Source: Flavobacterium psychrophilum
GTDB taxonomy: Bacteria > Bacteroidota > Bacteroidia > Flavobacteriales > Flavobacteriaceae
Reading direction: 5' to 3'
DNA length: 5,155 nucleotides
Assembly (NCBI GenBank): GCA_003243255.1
Contig: QFQM01000283.1
Location: 1-5,155 of the forward strand
The notes below the pieces were generated by a model. It saw only the letters and a program-made list of their open reading frames with translations. It searched no databases and had not been told where the DNA came from. Positions within the stretch are counted from its first letter, which is position 1; each line of letters opens with the position of its first letter. Both the position numbers and the translations under genes were made by a program. This document shows positions 1 to 5,155 of this stretch, piece after piece.

Positions 1-1089
1 TCATGGTTGAGGTTTTATAATCAGGTCGGCTGCTGACAGACCGGCCATGATCACTACTTTGTGGTAATCTCTGAGGCCTGTGGTTACTTTGCGTTTGTCT
101 TTATTGGCCAGCAATACATAATCTCCTTCCATCAGCCAGGTGCGTGGAATGGTAAGGGCTTTATCTTTTTGGGTGATGATGATATTAGCTTCGCAGGTGA
201 GGCGGGGATACAGCATGGGGGGCGCCTGCATGAACCCCGCTTCCACGGTGAAGGTTTTTGTTCTTTCGTTCATGATGGGAATCAGTCTTGTTACTGCTGC
301 TGTAAAGACCTGGCCCCGGTAGCTATCCATGGTAACGATTATTTTCTGCCCGGGCTTAATGCGGGCGATATCGTATTCATCGACCTGCAACTCAAGTAGG
401 AATGCGGAGGCATCTCCAATGACGGCAACAGGTTGTTGTGTACCTACGTGTTCTCCCTGTTCAATCAACAGATCGTATACTTTGCCGCTGTATTCGCTTT
501 TGATGGTATAATCGCCTGCCTGTGACCTGGCGATGGCGAGGTTTTTCAATGCCTGTTGCTCCCGGAAGCGAATATCCCGTTCCAACTCCTGGTATTGGAG
601 GGCGGCTGCTTCGTAATTCGTCTGGGAGTTTTTCCAGGCGAGTTCGCGTTGTTCCAACTGGTTGCGGGTACCTATTTGCTGGTTCCAGAGGTTTCGCTGC
701 CGATCCAGTAACAGGGCATCGTTGTCGAGTAATGTTTTTGCCTGTTGCATGCCGAGGAGTAATTCTTCCAGTTTTTTGTTATTGGCTGCCCGGGCAGCAT
801 AGTCTGCTGCTATTTGTGCATTGTCCGTATTGAGCTGTGCTGTTGCATGTGCTACCTGGATAATGGGGCTGCCTTTTGTGATCGAATCGCCTGCTTTCAC
901 CCAGAGGTGCGTGGCTATGCCATTAACGGTAGCATATACTTCATATTGGTTTTCACTTTTTATGATTCCGGACGCATATACGGACTCGGTGATCTTTTCT
1001 ACGACCGGCTGAGTGGTCATTGTCTTTTGCCGGCATGCCATGGCCAGCATAATAACGGATGCACCTATCAAGAACCTGTTTTTTTTCAT
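1..1089 (-). CDS. Lipoprotein periplasmic adaptor subunit of an efflux pump (HlyD/MacA/RND membrane-fusion family)
   Basis: This 362-residue protein would bridge an inner-membrane pump and a TolC-like outer-membrane channel. A signal peptide (MKKN, then a hydrophobic stretch) ends in LAMAC, so Cys19 is the likely lipidation site. A first lipoyl half follows at about 41-80 (NGIATHLWVKAGDSITKG), then a long alpha-hairpin at about 84-192. The second lipoyl half is near 195-226 (SGKVYDLLIEQGEHV). A beta-barrel (about 230-290) and a membrane-proximal domain end the protein. At the hairpin tip, Arg130, Leu134 and Thr141 have the spacing of the AcrA RLS channel-contact motif, with Thr for Ser. The reading frame extends upstream to a TTG at 1150-1152, but the ATG at 1087-1089 places the signal peptide at the N-terminus and is preferred. 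A -7-like element, TACTTTTA (minus strand, 1109-1116), lies 19 nt upstream of that ATG without a good -33 box. The gene is complete: its TGA is bases 3-1. Length is typical for the family. The substrate and pump class (RND or ABC) cannot be told from this gene alone. Confidence 0.9.
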   Translation of the reverse strand: MKKNRFLIGASVIMLAMACRQKTMTTQPVVEKITESVYASGIIKSENQYEVYATVNGIATHLWVKAGDSITKGSPIIQVAHATAQLNTDNAQIAADYAARAANNKKLEELLLGMQQAKTLLDNDALLLDRQRNLWNQQIGTRNQLEQRELAWKNSQTNYEAAALQYQELERDIRFREQQALKNLAIARSQAGDYTIKSEYSGKVYDLLIEQGEHVGTQQPVAVIGDASAFLLELQVDEYDIARIKPGQKIIVTMDSYRGQVFTAAVTRLIPIMNERTKTFTVEAGFMQAPPMLYPRLTCEANIIITQKDKALTIPRTWLMEGDYVLLANKDKRKVTTGLRDYHKVVIMAGLSAADLIIKPQP

Positions 1090-1185
1090 ATTTATCGCTG
1101 GTATGGCGTAAAAGTATCTGAAACGGGGGTGCTGCAGGCTGACTACTATCAAGTGTGGGTATGATCCTGACCCTGACGTAAGTCA

Positions 1186-1216
1186 TTTTCTTCTCAATTG
1201 GATTGTGATAGCTTTA
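1186..1216 (+). promoter_or_regulatory. Candidate Bacteroidota-type promoter for the DUF2892 gene
   Basis: TTTT (1186-1189), a 19-nt spacer and TAGCTTTA (1209-1216) match the Bacteroidota pattern TTTG-N19-TAnnTTTG at 3 of 4 and 5 of 6 defined positions. The -7 element ends 17 bases before the ATG at 1234. It overlaps the alternative ATG at 1216, which argues for the later start. The leader would be short and the match is imperfect, so this is only a candidate. Confidence 0.25.
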
Positions 1217-1233
1217 TGTTCAAATTATTTTTT

Positions 1234-1452
1234 ATGAAAAGGAATATGGGTGTTGCGGACCGGATTATCCGCGTACTGTTGGCAGCATTGCTTGTGTATT
1301 TGAGTTACAGCATATTGGGGACTGGCGTGGTAAGCATCGTCCTACTGTTGATCAGCATCGTTTTTGTTCTTACGAGCTTGACAGGTTTTTGTCCCTTATA
1401 CCGCCTGGTGGGCATCAATACCTGCCGGATGAAAAAGCAGCGTCATTTATGA
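1234..1452 (+). CDS. Small YgaP-like inner-membrane protein (DUF2892 family)
   Basis: This 72-residue protein begins MKRNMGVADRIIR, the usual family opening of a short basic head followed by an amphipathic start to the first helix. It has two hydrophobic helices, at about 14-28 and 31-49, separated by a Gly-containing turn (LGTG). It ends with the family signature GFCPLY...GINTC, carrying Cys53 and Cys64, and a basic tail. The frame stays open upstream to a TTG at 1198 and an ATG at 1216. The ATG at 1234 matches the usual family N-terminus and is preferred. Related domains form the C-terminal membrane anchor of rhodanese proteins such as YgaP, but this copy stands alone with no rhodanese domain. 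Its function is not established. The two cysteines suggest sulfur or redox chemistry or disulfide pairing, which is inference. It diverges from the efflux adaptor and converges on the receiver gene, so it is probably transcribed on its own. Confidence 0.85.
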   Translation: MKRNMGVADRIIRVLLAALLVYLSYSILGTGVVSIVLLLISIVFVLTSLTGFCPLYRLVGINTCRMKKQRHL

Positions 1453-1471
1453 TCACCATATTTGTGGTCAT
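1449..1471 (+). terminator. Hairpin joining the two convergent stop codons; possible terminator
   Basis: Bases 1449-1456 (ATGATCAC) pair with 1464-1471 (GTGGTCAT) around a 7-base loop. This gives an 8-bp stem with one G-U pair in the plus-strand RNA. The stem contains the TGA of the DUF2892 gene (1450-1452) on one side and the reverse complement of the receiver's TGA (1468-1470) on the other. The plus-strand transcript continues TTCTC, a weak U-tract. On the minus strand the G-U pair becomes an A-C mismatch and no U-tract follows, so termination is more plausible for the plus-strand gene. Confidence 0.4.
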
Positions 1472-1881
1472 TTCTCAGACATTGAACCTTTGGAGATAAG
1501 GCAATCAAAGATAATACCTTTGAAAGTGATGTAATCATTTGACTTAATTATATACAAATCCGCCCCGATCTCGTAGGCTTTTCTAATGTGTGTATGGTGT
1601 GAGGAGGTAGACAGCATAATCACCATCATATTTTTATACCTATCATCTGCTTTAATCTCGACAAGACAAGTGAGTCCATCTTTCAAAGGCATGTTAATAT
1701 CAAGGAAAAGCATTTTAGGCAACTCGGCTTGCGTTTTCAATTCTTTCATCAATTCGACGCCATCGTTTGCTACCGACAGGTTAAACAATAAGGAATTAAT
1801 TTTGGAGAATTCTGCCAATACCTCTGAAAAGATATCTACATCATCCTGATCATCGTCCGCGATCATAATTTTAAATCCCAT
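1468..1881 (-). CDS. Stand-alone CheY-like receiver (single-domain response regulator)
   Basis: This 137-residue protein is a single receiver domain with no output domain. The acidic pocket is Asp9-Asp10-Asp11 (IADDDQDD) and the phosphoacceptor is Asp61 (LFLDINMP). Ser91 in IMLSTSS is the switch Ser/Thr. Lys113 in YIIKS is the conserved lysine, but the cis-Pro that normally follows is Ser114. The pattern LSTSS followed by a short gap and AYEIGADLYIIK resembles the Rcp1-like receivers common in Bacteroidota and cyanobacteria. These are often paired with PAS- or phytochrome-type kinases. The ATG at 1879-1881 gives the expected beta-1 start directly. The gene lies downstream of the kinase/LuxR operon on the same strand, separated by 237 bases with a hairpin and its own candidate promoter, so it is probably an independent transcript. 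It may accept phosphate from the neighbouring kinase or from another kinase; proximity is the only evidence. Confidence 0.9.
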   Translation of the reverse strand: MGFKIMIADDDQDDVDIFSEVLAEFSKINSLLFNLSVANDGVELMKELKTQAELPKMLFLDINMPLKDGLTCLVEIKADDRYKNMMVIMLSTSSHHTHIRKAYEIGADLYIIKSNDYITFKGIIFDCLISKGSMSEK

Positions 1882-1912
1882 AAATGTGTTGATTATTCCT
1901 AATAGGAAATCG

Positions 1913-1944
1913 CAAAAATTACTATGAGCAATTTATTTTTCAAG
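1913..1944 (-). promoter_or_regulatory. Candidate promoter of the stand-alone receiver
   Basis: Read on the minus strand, CTTG (1944-1941) is followed by a 19-nt spacer and TAATTTTTG (1921-1913). This resembles the Bacteroidota pattern TTTG-N19-TAnnTTTG with one substitution in the -33 box and one extra T in the -7 box. It ends 31 nt before the start codon at 1881, a sensible leader length. Confidence 0.35.
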
Positions 1945-1996
1945 CTGCACAAAGAGTGAGAGAATCGGATTTCAAAACGGAGAGTAAAAAATTATT

Positions 1997-2015
1997 ATTT
2001 GATGTCCGGTCAAAT
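1997..2015. repeat. Short inverted repeat in the intergenic region
   Basis: ATTTGA (1997-2002) and TCAAAT (2010-2015) are perfect inverted copies around TGTCCGG. The site lies about 53 bases upstream of the candidate -33 box of the receiver gene. It could be a regulator-binding palindrome or chance in AT-rich DNA. A second copy is not seen in the window. Confidence 0.25.
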
Positions 2016-2090
2016 GCCCGTCGCTTCAAGTAATTTGTACAAAGATATATGAATCGACTATGCGCATAAAATAACAGCACCTGTGTAATT

Positions 2091-2113
2091 TTTGTAGCCG
2101 TAAAAGCTACAAA
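2091..2113 (-). terminator. Perfect 8-bp hairpin just after the LuxR-type gene
   Basis: TTTGTAGC (2091-2098) and GCTACAAA (2106-2113) form a perfect 8-bp stem with a 7-base loop, starting five bases past the stop of the response-regulator gene. The location fits a transcription terminator or a 3'-end-stabilising hairpin for the kinase operon. In the minus-strand RNA the stem is followed by AATTAC, not a U-tract, so it is not a textbook intrinsic terminator. Confidence 0.45.
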
Positions 2114-2118
2114 CAATT

Positions 2119-2751
2119 TTAAATCAAGTTGTTCTTAACTCCATATGCTACCAAACCTGCATTGTTCCTGATATTCATTTTTGAAAGAATGCGGCTTCTA
2201 AATGTGGCAATGGTGTTAACACTTAAAGATAATTTCTTTGCGATTTCGCCGGTAGACCTTCCCTGCGCCAGCAATTTAAAAACTTCGTATTCTTTATTCG
2301 ACAGTAATTCGTGTGGATTTTTGCTTAGGGTTTCAGAAATTTCATCGGCCAATCTTATTGCAATACTATCCGTGATATACTTTCGCCCTGAGAGGACGCT
2401 TGATACAGCTTTCACCAATTCATCTTCAGCAGTATAGTATTTATTCAAATAACCGGCGGCCCCGGCTTTTATTACTCTAACAGCATATTCCTCTTCAGGA
2501 TAAATGCTTAACACTAAAACAGGTATTTTGGGATACTTCTGGGTCATAATTTGCAGGACATCCAATCCGCTACGACCTGGCATGGCGAGGTCGGTAATAA
2601 TAATATCCCATTTCTTTTTTATGACAGATTGCATCAATTCCTCTGCGTCATTGGCTGTTTCAACGGAGGCCGTAGGAAAAGACGATAAAATTATCTCTTT
2701 AATTCCCCTCCTGGTCACGGCATGGTCGTCGGCTATTAAAATTGCGGGCAT
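2119..2751 (-). CDS. NarL/FixJ-family response regulator with LuxR-type DNA-binding domain
   Basis: This 210-residue protein is of normal family length. The receiver (about 1-118) has acidic residues Asp8-Asp9 (IADDH), phosphoacceptor Asp54 (TDLAMPG), Ser82 in VLVLS and Lys104 in GYLNK. The residue after the lysine is Tyr105, not the usual Pro. A linker (about 119-148) leads to a LuxR/GerE helix-turn-helix at about 149-208. It shows the canonical pattern LSNKEYEVFKLLAQG, then GEIAKKLSLSVNTI and a recognition helix with FRSRILSKM. It is predicted to act as a phosphorylation-controlled cytoplasmic transcription factor. Its ATG (2749-2751) overlaps the kinase TAA by one base (TAATG), which indicates translational coupling and a dedicated kinase-regulator pair. 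Its targets are unknown, and no repeated palindrome in the window identifies a binding site. Confidence 0.95.
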   Translation of the reverse strand: MPAILIADDHAVTRRGIKEIILSSFPTASVETANDAEELMQSVIKKKWDIIITDLAMPGRSGLDVLQIMTQKYPKIPVLVLSIYPEEEYAVRVIKAGAAGYLNKYYTAEDELVKAVSSVLSGRKYITDSIAIRLADEISETLSKNPHELLSNKEYEVFKLLAQGRSTGEIAKKLSLSVNTIATFRSRILSKMNIRNNAGLVAYGVKNNLI

Positions 2752-4736
2752 TAATCAAATTGGTTTATTGGTATTTTAATTTCTATTCTGGTTCCGTCAC
2801 CCGGAGAACTTTCTATCATATATTCACCGTTAAGCATTAAAACCCGTTCACGTATACTTATTAGCCCCAAAGTAACTTTTCCCTCCTGTTTATCAGTGTC
2901 AAATCCCTTTCCATTGTCTTCAACACCCAAAACAATTTTATACCTGTCTTTATATAACCACACGTATATCTTATCGGCTTGCGCATGTTTAAAAGTGTTG
3001 GTCAAGGATTCCTGGAAAATTCTATAGAGACCAATAGCTATTTCGTGCGGGATCTGTCGATCATTTACGTCTGAAAGATTGGTGTTTAAAAGAATATTTA
3101 TGCCTGATCTTTCCTGAAATTGACGGGAAAAGAGATGAATAGCAGCTGACAATCCAAGGTTGTGCAATACGGAAGGATGTAAATCTGTTGCTATTCTCCT
3201 CATGGTTTCGTGCGTTTCGTTGAGCAATTCAAGTGTTTTATCAATACGTGGACCAATATTGCTGTCGATGCCGGAAGTTGATTTTTTAAGCCATATGATA
3301 TCCATTTTTAACCGGCTTAACAATTGGCCCAGCTGGTCATGAATTTCCCGTGCGATCTTTTCACGCTCTTCTTCCCTTACAGTTTGTAAATGTGCGGCCA
3401 ATTGGCGCAACTGGTGAGTAGTTTTCTCTAAAATAGCCGTTTTTATAATCACCTGTTTATTCAGTTCTGTATTAAAGTTTGAAAGTATGTCTTTGGTCAT
3501 TTTGTTTTCTGTTGAATCCCTGGTCACTTTCGCATATCCCCTTAAATCTCCTTTCTTATCAAATAATGCGGTGACTAACACGGTTGCCCAAAATGTGGAA
3601 TTATCTTTTCTTACCCGGTAACCTTCCATTTCATAACTACCCAGCTCTTTGGCTTTGCGAAGAATAAGAGCAGGAATATTGAGTCTTTTTTCTTCTTCCG
3701 TATAGAAGATATTAATTGAGCAGCCTTTTATCTCGTCTTCTGTATAGCCTTTTATCAATTCGGCTCCTTTATTCCACGTAAGTATTTTTCCATCAGCATC
3801 TATCATGAAAATTGCGTAGTCCTTAATGCTTGTGGCCAGGGTTCGAAAGTCGTCTTCTATTTGTTGCAATTTTTCCTCGGCCTGGATCTTTAAAATATCT
3901 TTTCTGTTCAATAACATGGCGCTAACCCAAATGACATAACAAAAGACACTTATTATGAGCATGATTAACAAGGTCATGCCAAATTCGACTGAAAAAAGGT
4001 GTTTATTGTAGGCAAACAGGTAAAGAAATCCTAACAGGGCTGGCATTAAGATGGCGACGGGGAGTAGGATTCGGGCGATGTATCCGCCTGAAAGCTTTGC
4101 ACTTAACTGACCTGTAATTCCGGTGTGCGGATTTTTGTACAATACCGCTAACGCATACAGAATAAAGCAACAGGCTGTATTAGCCGCCATGGGAAATCGC
4201 CGGATGAGGTGATAAAATTCCGGGGCGTTGTAAAGATATCCGAGGAGGGAAAACAACGCAAAGAAAAAGATGGCCAACGCCAACAAGTGGGCTGGCATAC
4301 TTTCATTGCCGACTTTGCGATGCAGGAGCCATATGCAGGAGGCCGCACCTATAAAATTGATGGCCGTGGTAATGGCCATCCGGCTGGGTAGACCTGCAGC
4401 AGTGTCGGCTGCAACCTTTCGTGAAAAAAGGACCTGATCTACCTGCCAACCTGTAAGTGATGAGGAAAGGTGTGCAATGGACAGCAAAACAAGTATAAAG
4501 GCTGAAAAATTCCCTATGGTCACTAACTGTGGCCTGGTTTTTTTCATATTATGCGTATAAAAAGAAAACCCGAGTAAAATAAAGCAGATTGCAGTCATCG
4601 GATTCATTGCAGGAAGAAGATCAACAGGGCGCTTCAATACTTGCCAATCTAAATACCAGCCTGCCAATGCCATCATGCCAATAAAAGAAACGATAAAGAT
4701 CAGTACATTTGAAAAAAAGCTATGCTTGACCTGCAT
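2751..4736 (-). CDS. Membrane sensor histidine kinase, PAS domain plus HisKA_3/HATPase_c (NarX/DegS type)
   Basis: This 661-residue kinase should autophosphorylate and pass phosphate to the LuxR-type regulator encoded next. Eight hydrophobic segments (about 7-27, 46-60, 74-94, 120-138, 150-168, 184-200, 221-241, 252-276) form the sensor region. It contains three related units with GW/GY at 26, 96 and 166. A short linker helix leads to a PAS/PAC domain at about 295-411 (TWNKGAELIKGY). Residues about 412-460 are likely coiled coil. HisKA_3 has its phosphoacceptor at His466 (IAREIHDQLGQ), followed by LHPSVLHNLGL at 519-529. HATPase_c shows the N box with Asn580, Asp607 in DNGKGFD, and glycines at 624 (GLISIRER) and 646-648 (GDGT). 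All catalytic motifs look intact. The frame extends to a TTG at 4743-4745; the ATG at 4734-4736 is preferred. A weak -7-like GAATTTTG lies at 4763-4756 on the minus strand, with no clear -33 box. Signal and ligand are unknown. Confidence 0.95.
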   Translation of the reverse strand: MQVKHSFFSNVLIFIVSFIGMMALAGWYLDWQVLKRPVDLLPAMNPMTAICFILLGFSFYTHNMKKTRPQLVTIGNFSAFILVLLSIAHLSSSLTGWQVDQVLFSRKVAADTAAGLPSRMAITTAINFIGAASCIWLLHRKVGNESMPAHLLALAIFFFALFSLLGYLYNAPEFYHLIRRFPMAANTACCFILYALAVLYKNPHTGITGQLSAKLSGGYIARILLPVAILMPALLGFLYLFAYNKHLFSVEFGMTLLIMLIISVFCYVIWVSAMLLNRKDILKIQAEEKLQQIEDDFRTLATSIKDYAIFMIDADGKILTWNKGAELIKGYTEDEIKGCSINIFYTEEEKRLNIPALILRKAKELGSYEMEGYRVRKDNSTFWATVLVTALFDKKGDLRGYAKVTRDSTENKMTKDILSNFNTELNKQVIIKTAILEKTTHQLRQLAAHLQTVREEEREKIAREIHDQLGQLLSRLKMDIIWLKKSTSGIDSNIGPRIDKTLELLNETHETMRRIATDLHPSVLHNLGLSAAIHLFSRQFQERSGINILLNTNLSDVNDRQIPHEIAIGLYRIFQESLTNTFKHAQADKIYVWLYKDRYKIVLGVEDNGKGFDTDKQEGKVTLGLISIRERVLMLNGEYMIESSPGDGTRIEIKIPINQFD

Positions 4737-4795
4737 TAAGCTCAATAATTTTGCTCAAAATTCAGGTTAATTGTGATTACTTTAATTGCAGTTAT

Positions 4796-4822
4796 AAAAA
4801 AAGATTAAAAATAATCCTTTTA
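4796..4822 (-). terminator. AT-rich hairpin with T-tract, possible leftward terminator
   Basis: On the minus strand AAAAGGATTA (4822-4813), a TTTT loop and TAATCTTTTT form a 10-bp stem with one G-U pair. It merges into a run of eight T (4803-4796). It could end a leftward transcript entering from the right, just before the kinase promoter. The stem has little GC, so it may be a chance structure in AT-rich DNA. Confidence 0.3.
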
Positions 4823-4900
4823 TGTAGCAGGAACGGGGACATGAAAATTAAACAAACTGTTACAACTTTTTTCTATCAGATTATGCGGTCAACCAACTGA

Positions 4901-4929
4901 AGGTAACTGTAAGATTTAATCAATTACCT
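4901..4929. repeat. Inverted repeat AGGTAA / TTACCT
   Basis: AGGTAA (4901-4906) and TTACCT (4924-4929) are perfect 6-base inverted copies with 17 bases between them, about 165-195 bases upstream of the kinase start. The half-site centres lie about 23 bases apart, close to two helical turns, which would suit a dimeric regulator. There is no independent support. Confidence 0.2.
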
Positions 4930-4988
4930 GTACAAGCTATGTCAATCTCCAACACTTTTTTAAGTATATATTAGAGAACTTAAGCGGT

Positions 4989-5024
4989 ACAAAGAGAATC
5001 CGAAGCATTCGCCATGCTCTTTGT
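4989..5024. repeat. Nested inverted repeat at the GC-composition boundary
   Basis: ACAAAGAG (4989-4996) pairs perfectly with CTCTTTGT (5017-5024). Inside it, CGAA (5001-5004) pairs with TTCG (5008-5011) around GCA, giving a stem, an internal loop and a second stem. The structure sits where the AT-rich upstream DNA gives way to GC-rich DNA. It could be a terminator for a transcript from the right, an element end or a structured RNA segment. Confidence 0.4.
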
Positions 5025-5099
5025 TTACATGCTTATGGTGTTGCTTGTATGCCCTGCGGATTGCCAGCCTTCGTGGCTGCGATCATGGTGCTCTTTTTG

Positions 5100-5153
5100 C
5101 AACATCGACAGGAAGCCGTGCCAGGCAACTGACCGGCTTTTCGATACCTGTTG
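5100..5153. repeat. Imperfect 54-base inverted repeat at the right edge
   Basis: Three stem segments line up in register. CAACA (5100-5104) pairs with TGTTG (5149-5153), TCGA (5105-5108) with TCGA (5141-5144), and AAGCCG (5113-5118) with CGGCTT (5134-5139). They are separated by a 4-base bulge and a 4-by-1 internal loop. The 15-base apical loop contains the small palindrome TGCCAGGCA. A shorter hairpin, CAGCC-TTCGT-GGCTG, lies nearby at 5064-5078. The structure is cut close to the window end, so its full extent and role are unknown. Confidence 0.4.
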
Positions 5154-5155
5154 AC

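Larger units (their letters stand above)
4737..5155. other. Region upstream of the kinase without a convincing gene
   Basis: No convincing gene is visible on either strand. The kinase-proximal part is very AT-rich: 23% GC at 4741-4800 and 30% at 4921-4980 by hand count. It should hold the promoter of the kinase operon, but only a weak -7-like element is seen (4756-4763). From about 5000 the composition changes: 5041-5100 and 5101-5155 are each about 55% GC. This end carries several inverted repeats and is partly open in more than one frame, including a 46-codon Cys-rich frame at 5014-5154 (+). It may be the edge of a neighbouring gene, a structured RNA or a mobile element cut by the window. 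Confidence 0.6.

Noticed and set aside
61..1012. Several plus-strand open frames of 60-116 codons opposite the efflux adaptor
   Set aside because: They lie entirely opposite a well-supported gene, show no domain-like pattern, and overlap each other in different frames.
1090..1152. N-terminal extension of the adaptor to the TTG at 1150-1152
   Set aside because: It would place 21 residues ahead of a clear lipoprotein signal peptide. The ATG at 1089 is the natural start.
1198..1233. Longer DUF2892 protein from TTG 1198 or ATG 1216
   Set aside because: The family normally starts at the MKxN-type segment encoded from 1234, and the candidate -7 element overlaps the ATG at 1216.
4148..4391. Open frames on both strands inside the kinase membrane region
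   Set aside because: They are shadows of the kinase frame with no independent support.
4842..4901. 19-codon plus-strand ORF beginning MKIKQTV
   Set aside because: It is too short, has no recognisable features or start signals, and is readily explained by chance in AT-rich DNA.
5034..5155. Minus-strand open frames of about 40 codons entering from the right edge
   Set aside because: Two frames are open at once with no domain-like content, so a real gene end cannot be distinguished from chance without the sequence to the right.
1..5155. CRISPR array, tRNA, rRNA or insertion sequence
   Set aside because: No regularly spaced direct repeats, cloverleaf sequences, rRNA motifs or transposase coding were seen.

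Overview
The window looks like chromosomal DNA from a Bacteroidota species, probably Chitinophaga-like or another member of the Chitinophagaceae/Sphingobacteriia. This is an inference. It rests on the absence of Shine-Dalgarno sequences before the starts, the style of the lipoprotein efflux adaptor, weak matches to the Bacteroidota promoter pattern (TTTG, about 19 nt, TAnnTTTG), and the sensor-kinase architecture. No ribosomal or other marker gene is present to fix the taxon.

Layout from left to right. (1) Minus strand, 1-1089: a complete lipoprotein periplasmic adaptor (HlyD/MacA/RND membrane-fusion type). Its stop codon is the first three bases of the window, so its pump partners should lie beyond the left edge. 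(2) Plus strand, 1234-1452: a 72-residue YgaP-like (DUF2892) membrane protein, divergent from the adaptor. (3) Minus strand, 1468-1881: a stand-alone CheY-like receiver, convergent with the DUF2892 gene. A small hairpin contains both stop codons. (4) A 237-bp intergenic region with a candidate promoter for the receiver and two inverted repeats. (5) Minus strand, 2119-2751 and 2751-4736: a NarL/LuxR-type response regulator and the membrane histidine kinase upstream of it, overlapping by one base (TAATG). They form one translationally coupled operon. (6) 4737-5155: no convincing gene. The part next to the kinase is very AT-rich (about 23-30% GC in sampled 60-base blocks). The last ~140 bases jump to about 55% GC and carry nested inverted repeats, which looks like the edge of something different.

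How the genes may work together: the kinase has eight predicted membrane segments, a PAS domain, and HisKA_3 and HATPase_c domains. It should phosphorylate the coupled LuxR-type regulator, which would act on DNA. The separate receiver has no output domain. It could be a phosphate sink, a protein-contact regulator or a second target of the same kinase, but that link is inferred only from proximity. The adaptor and the DUF2892 gene show no sequence-level link to the signalling genes beyond adjacency.

I found no clear evidence for an undescribed system. The items most worth a second look are the threefold 70-residue repeat in the kinase sensor region and the structured GC-rich right edge.
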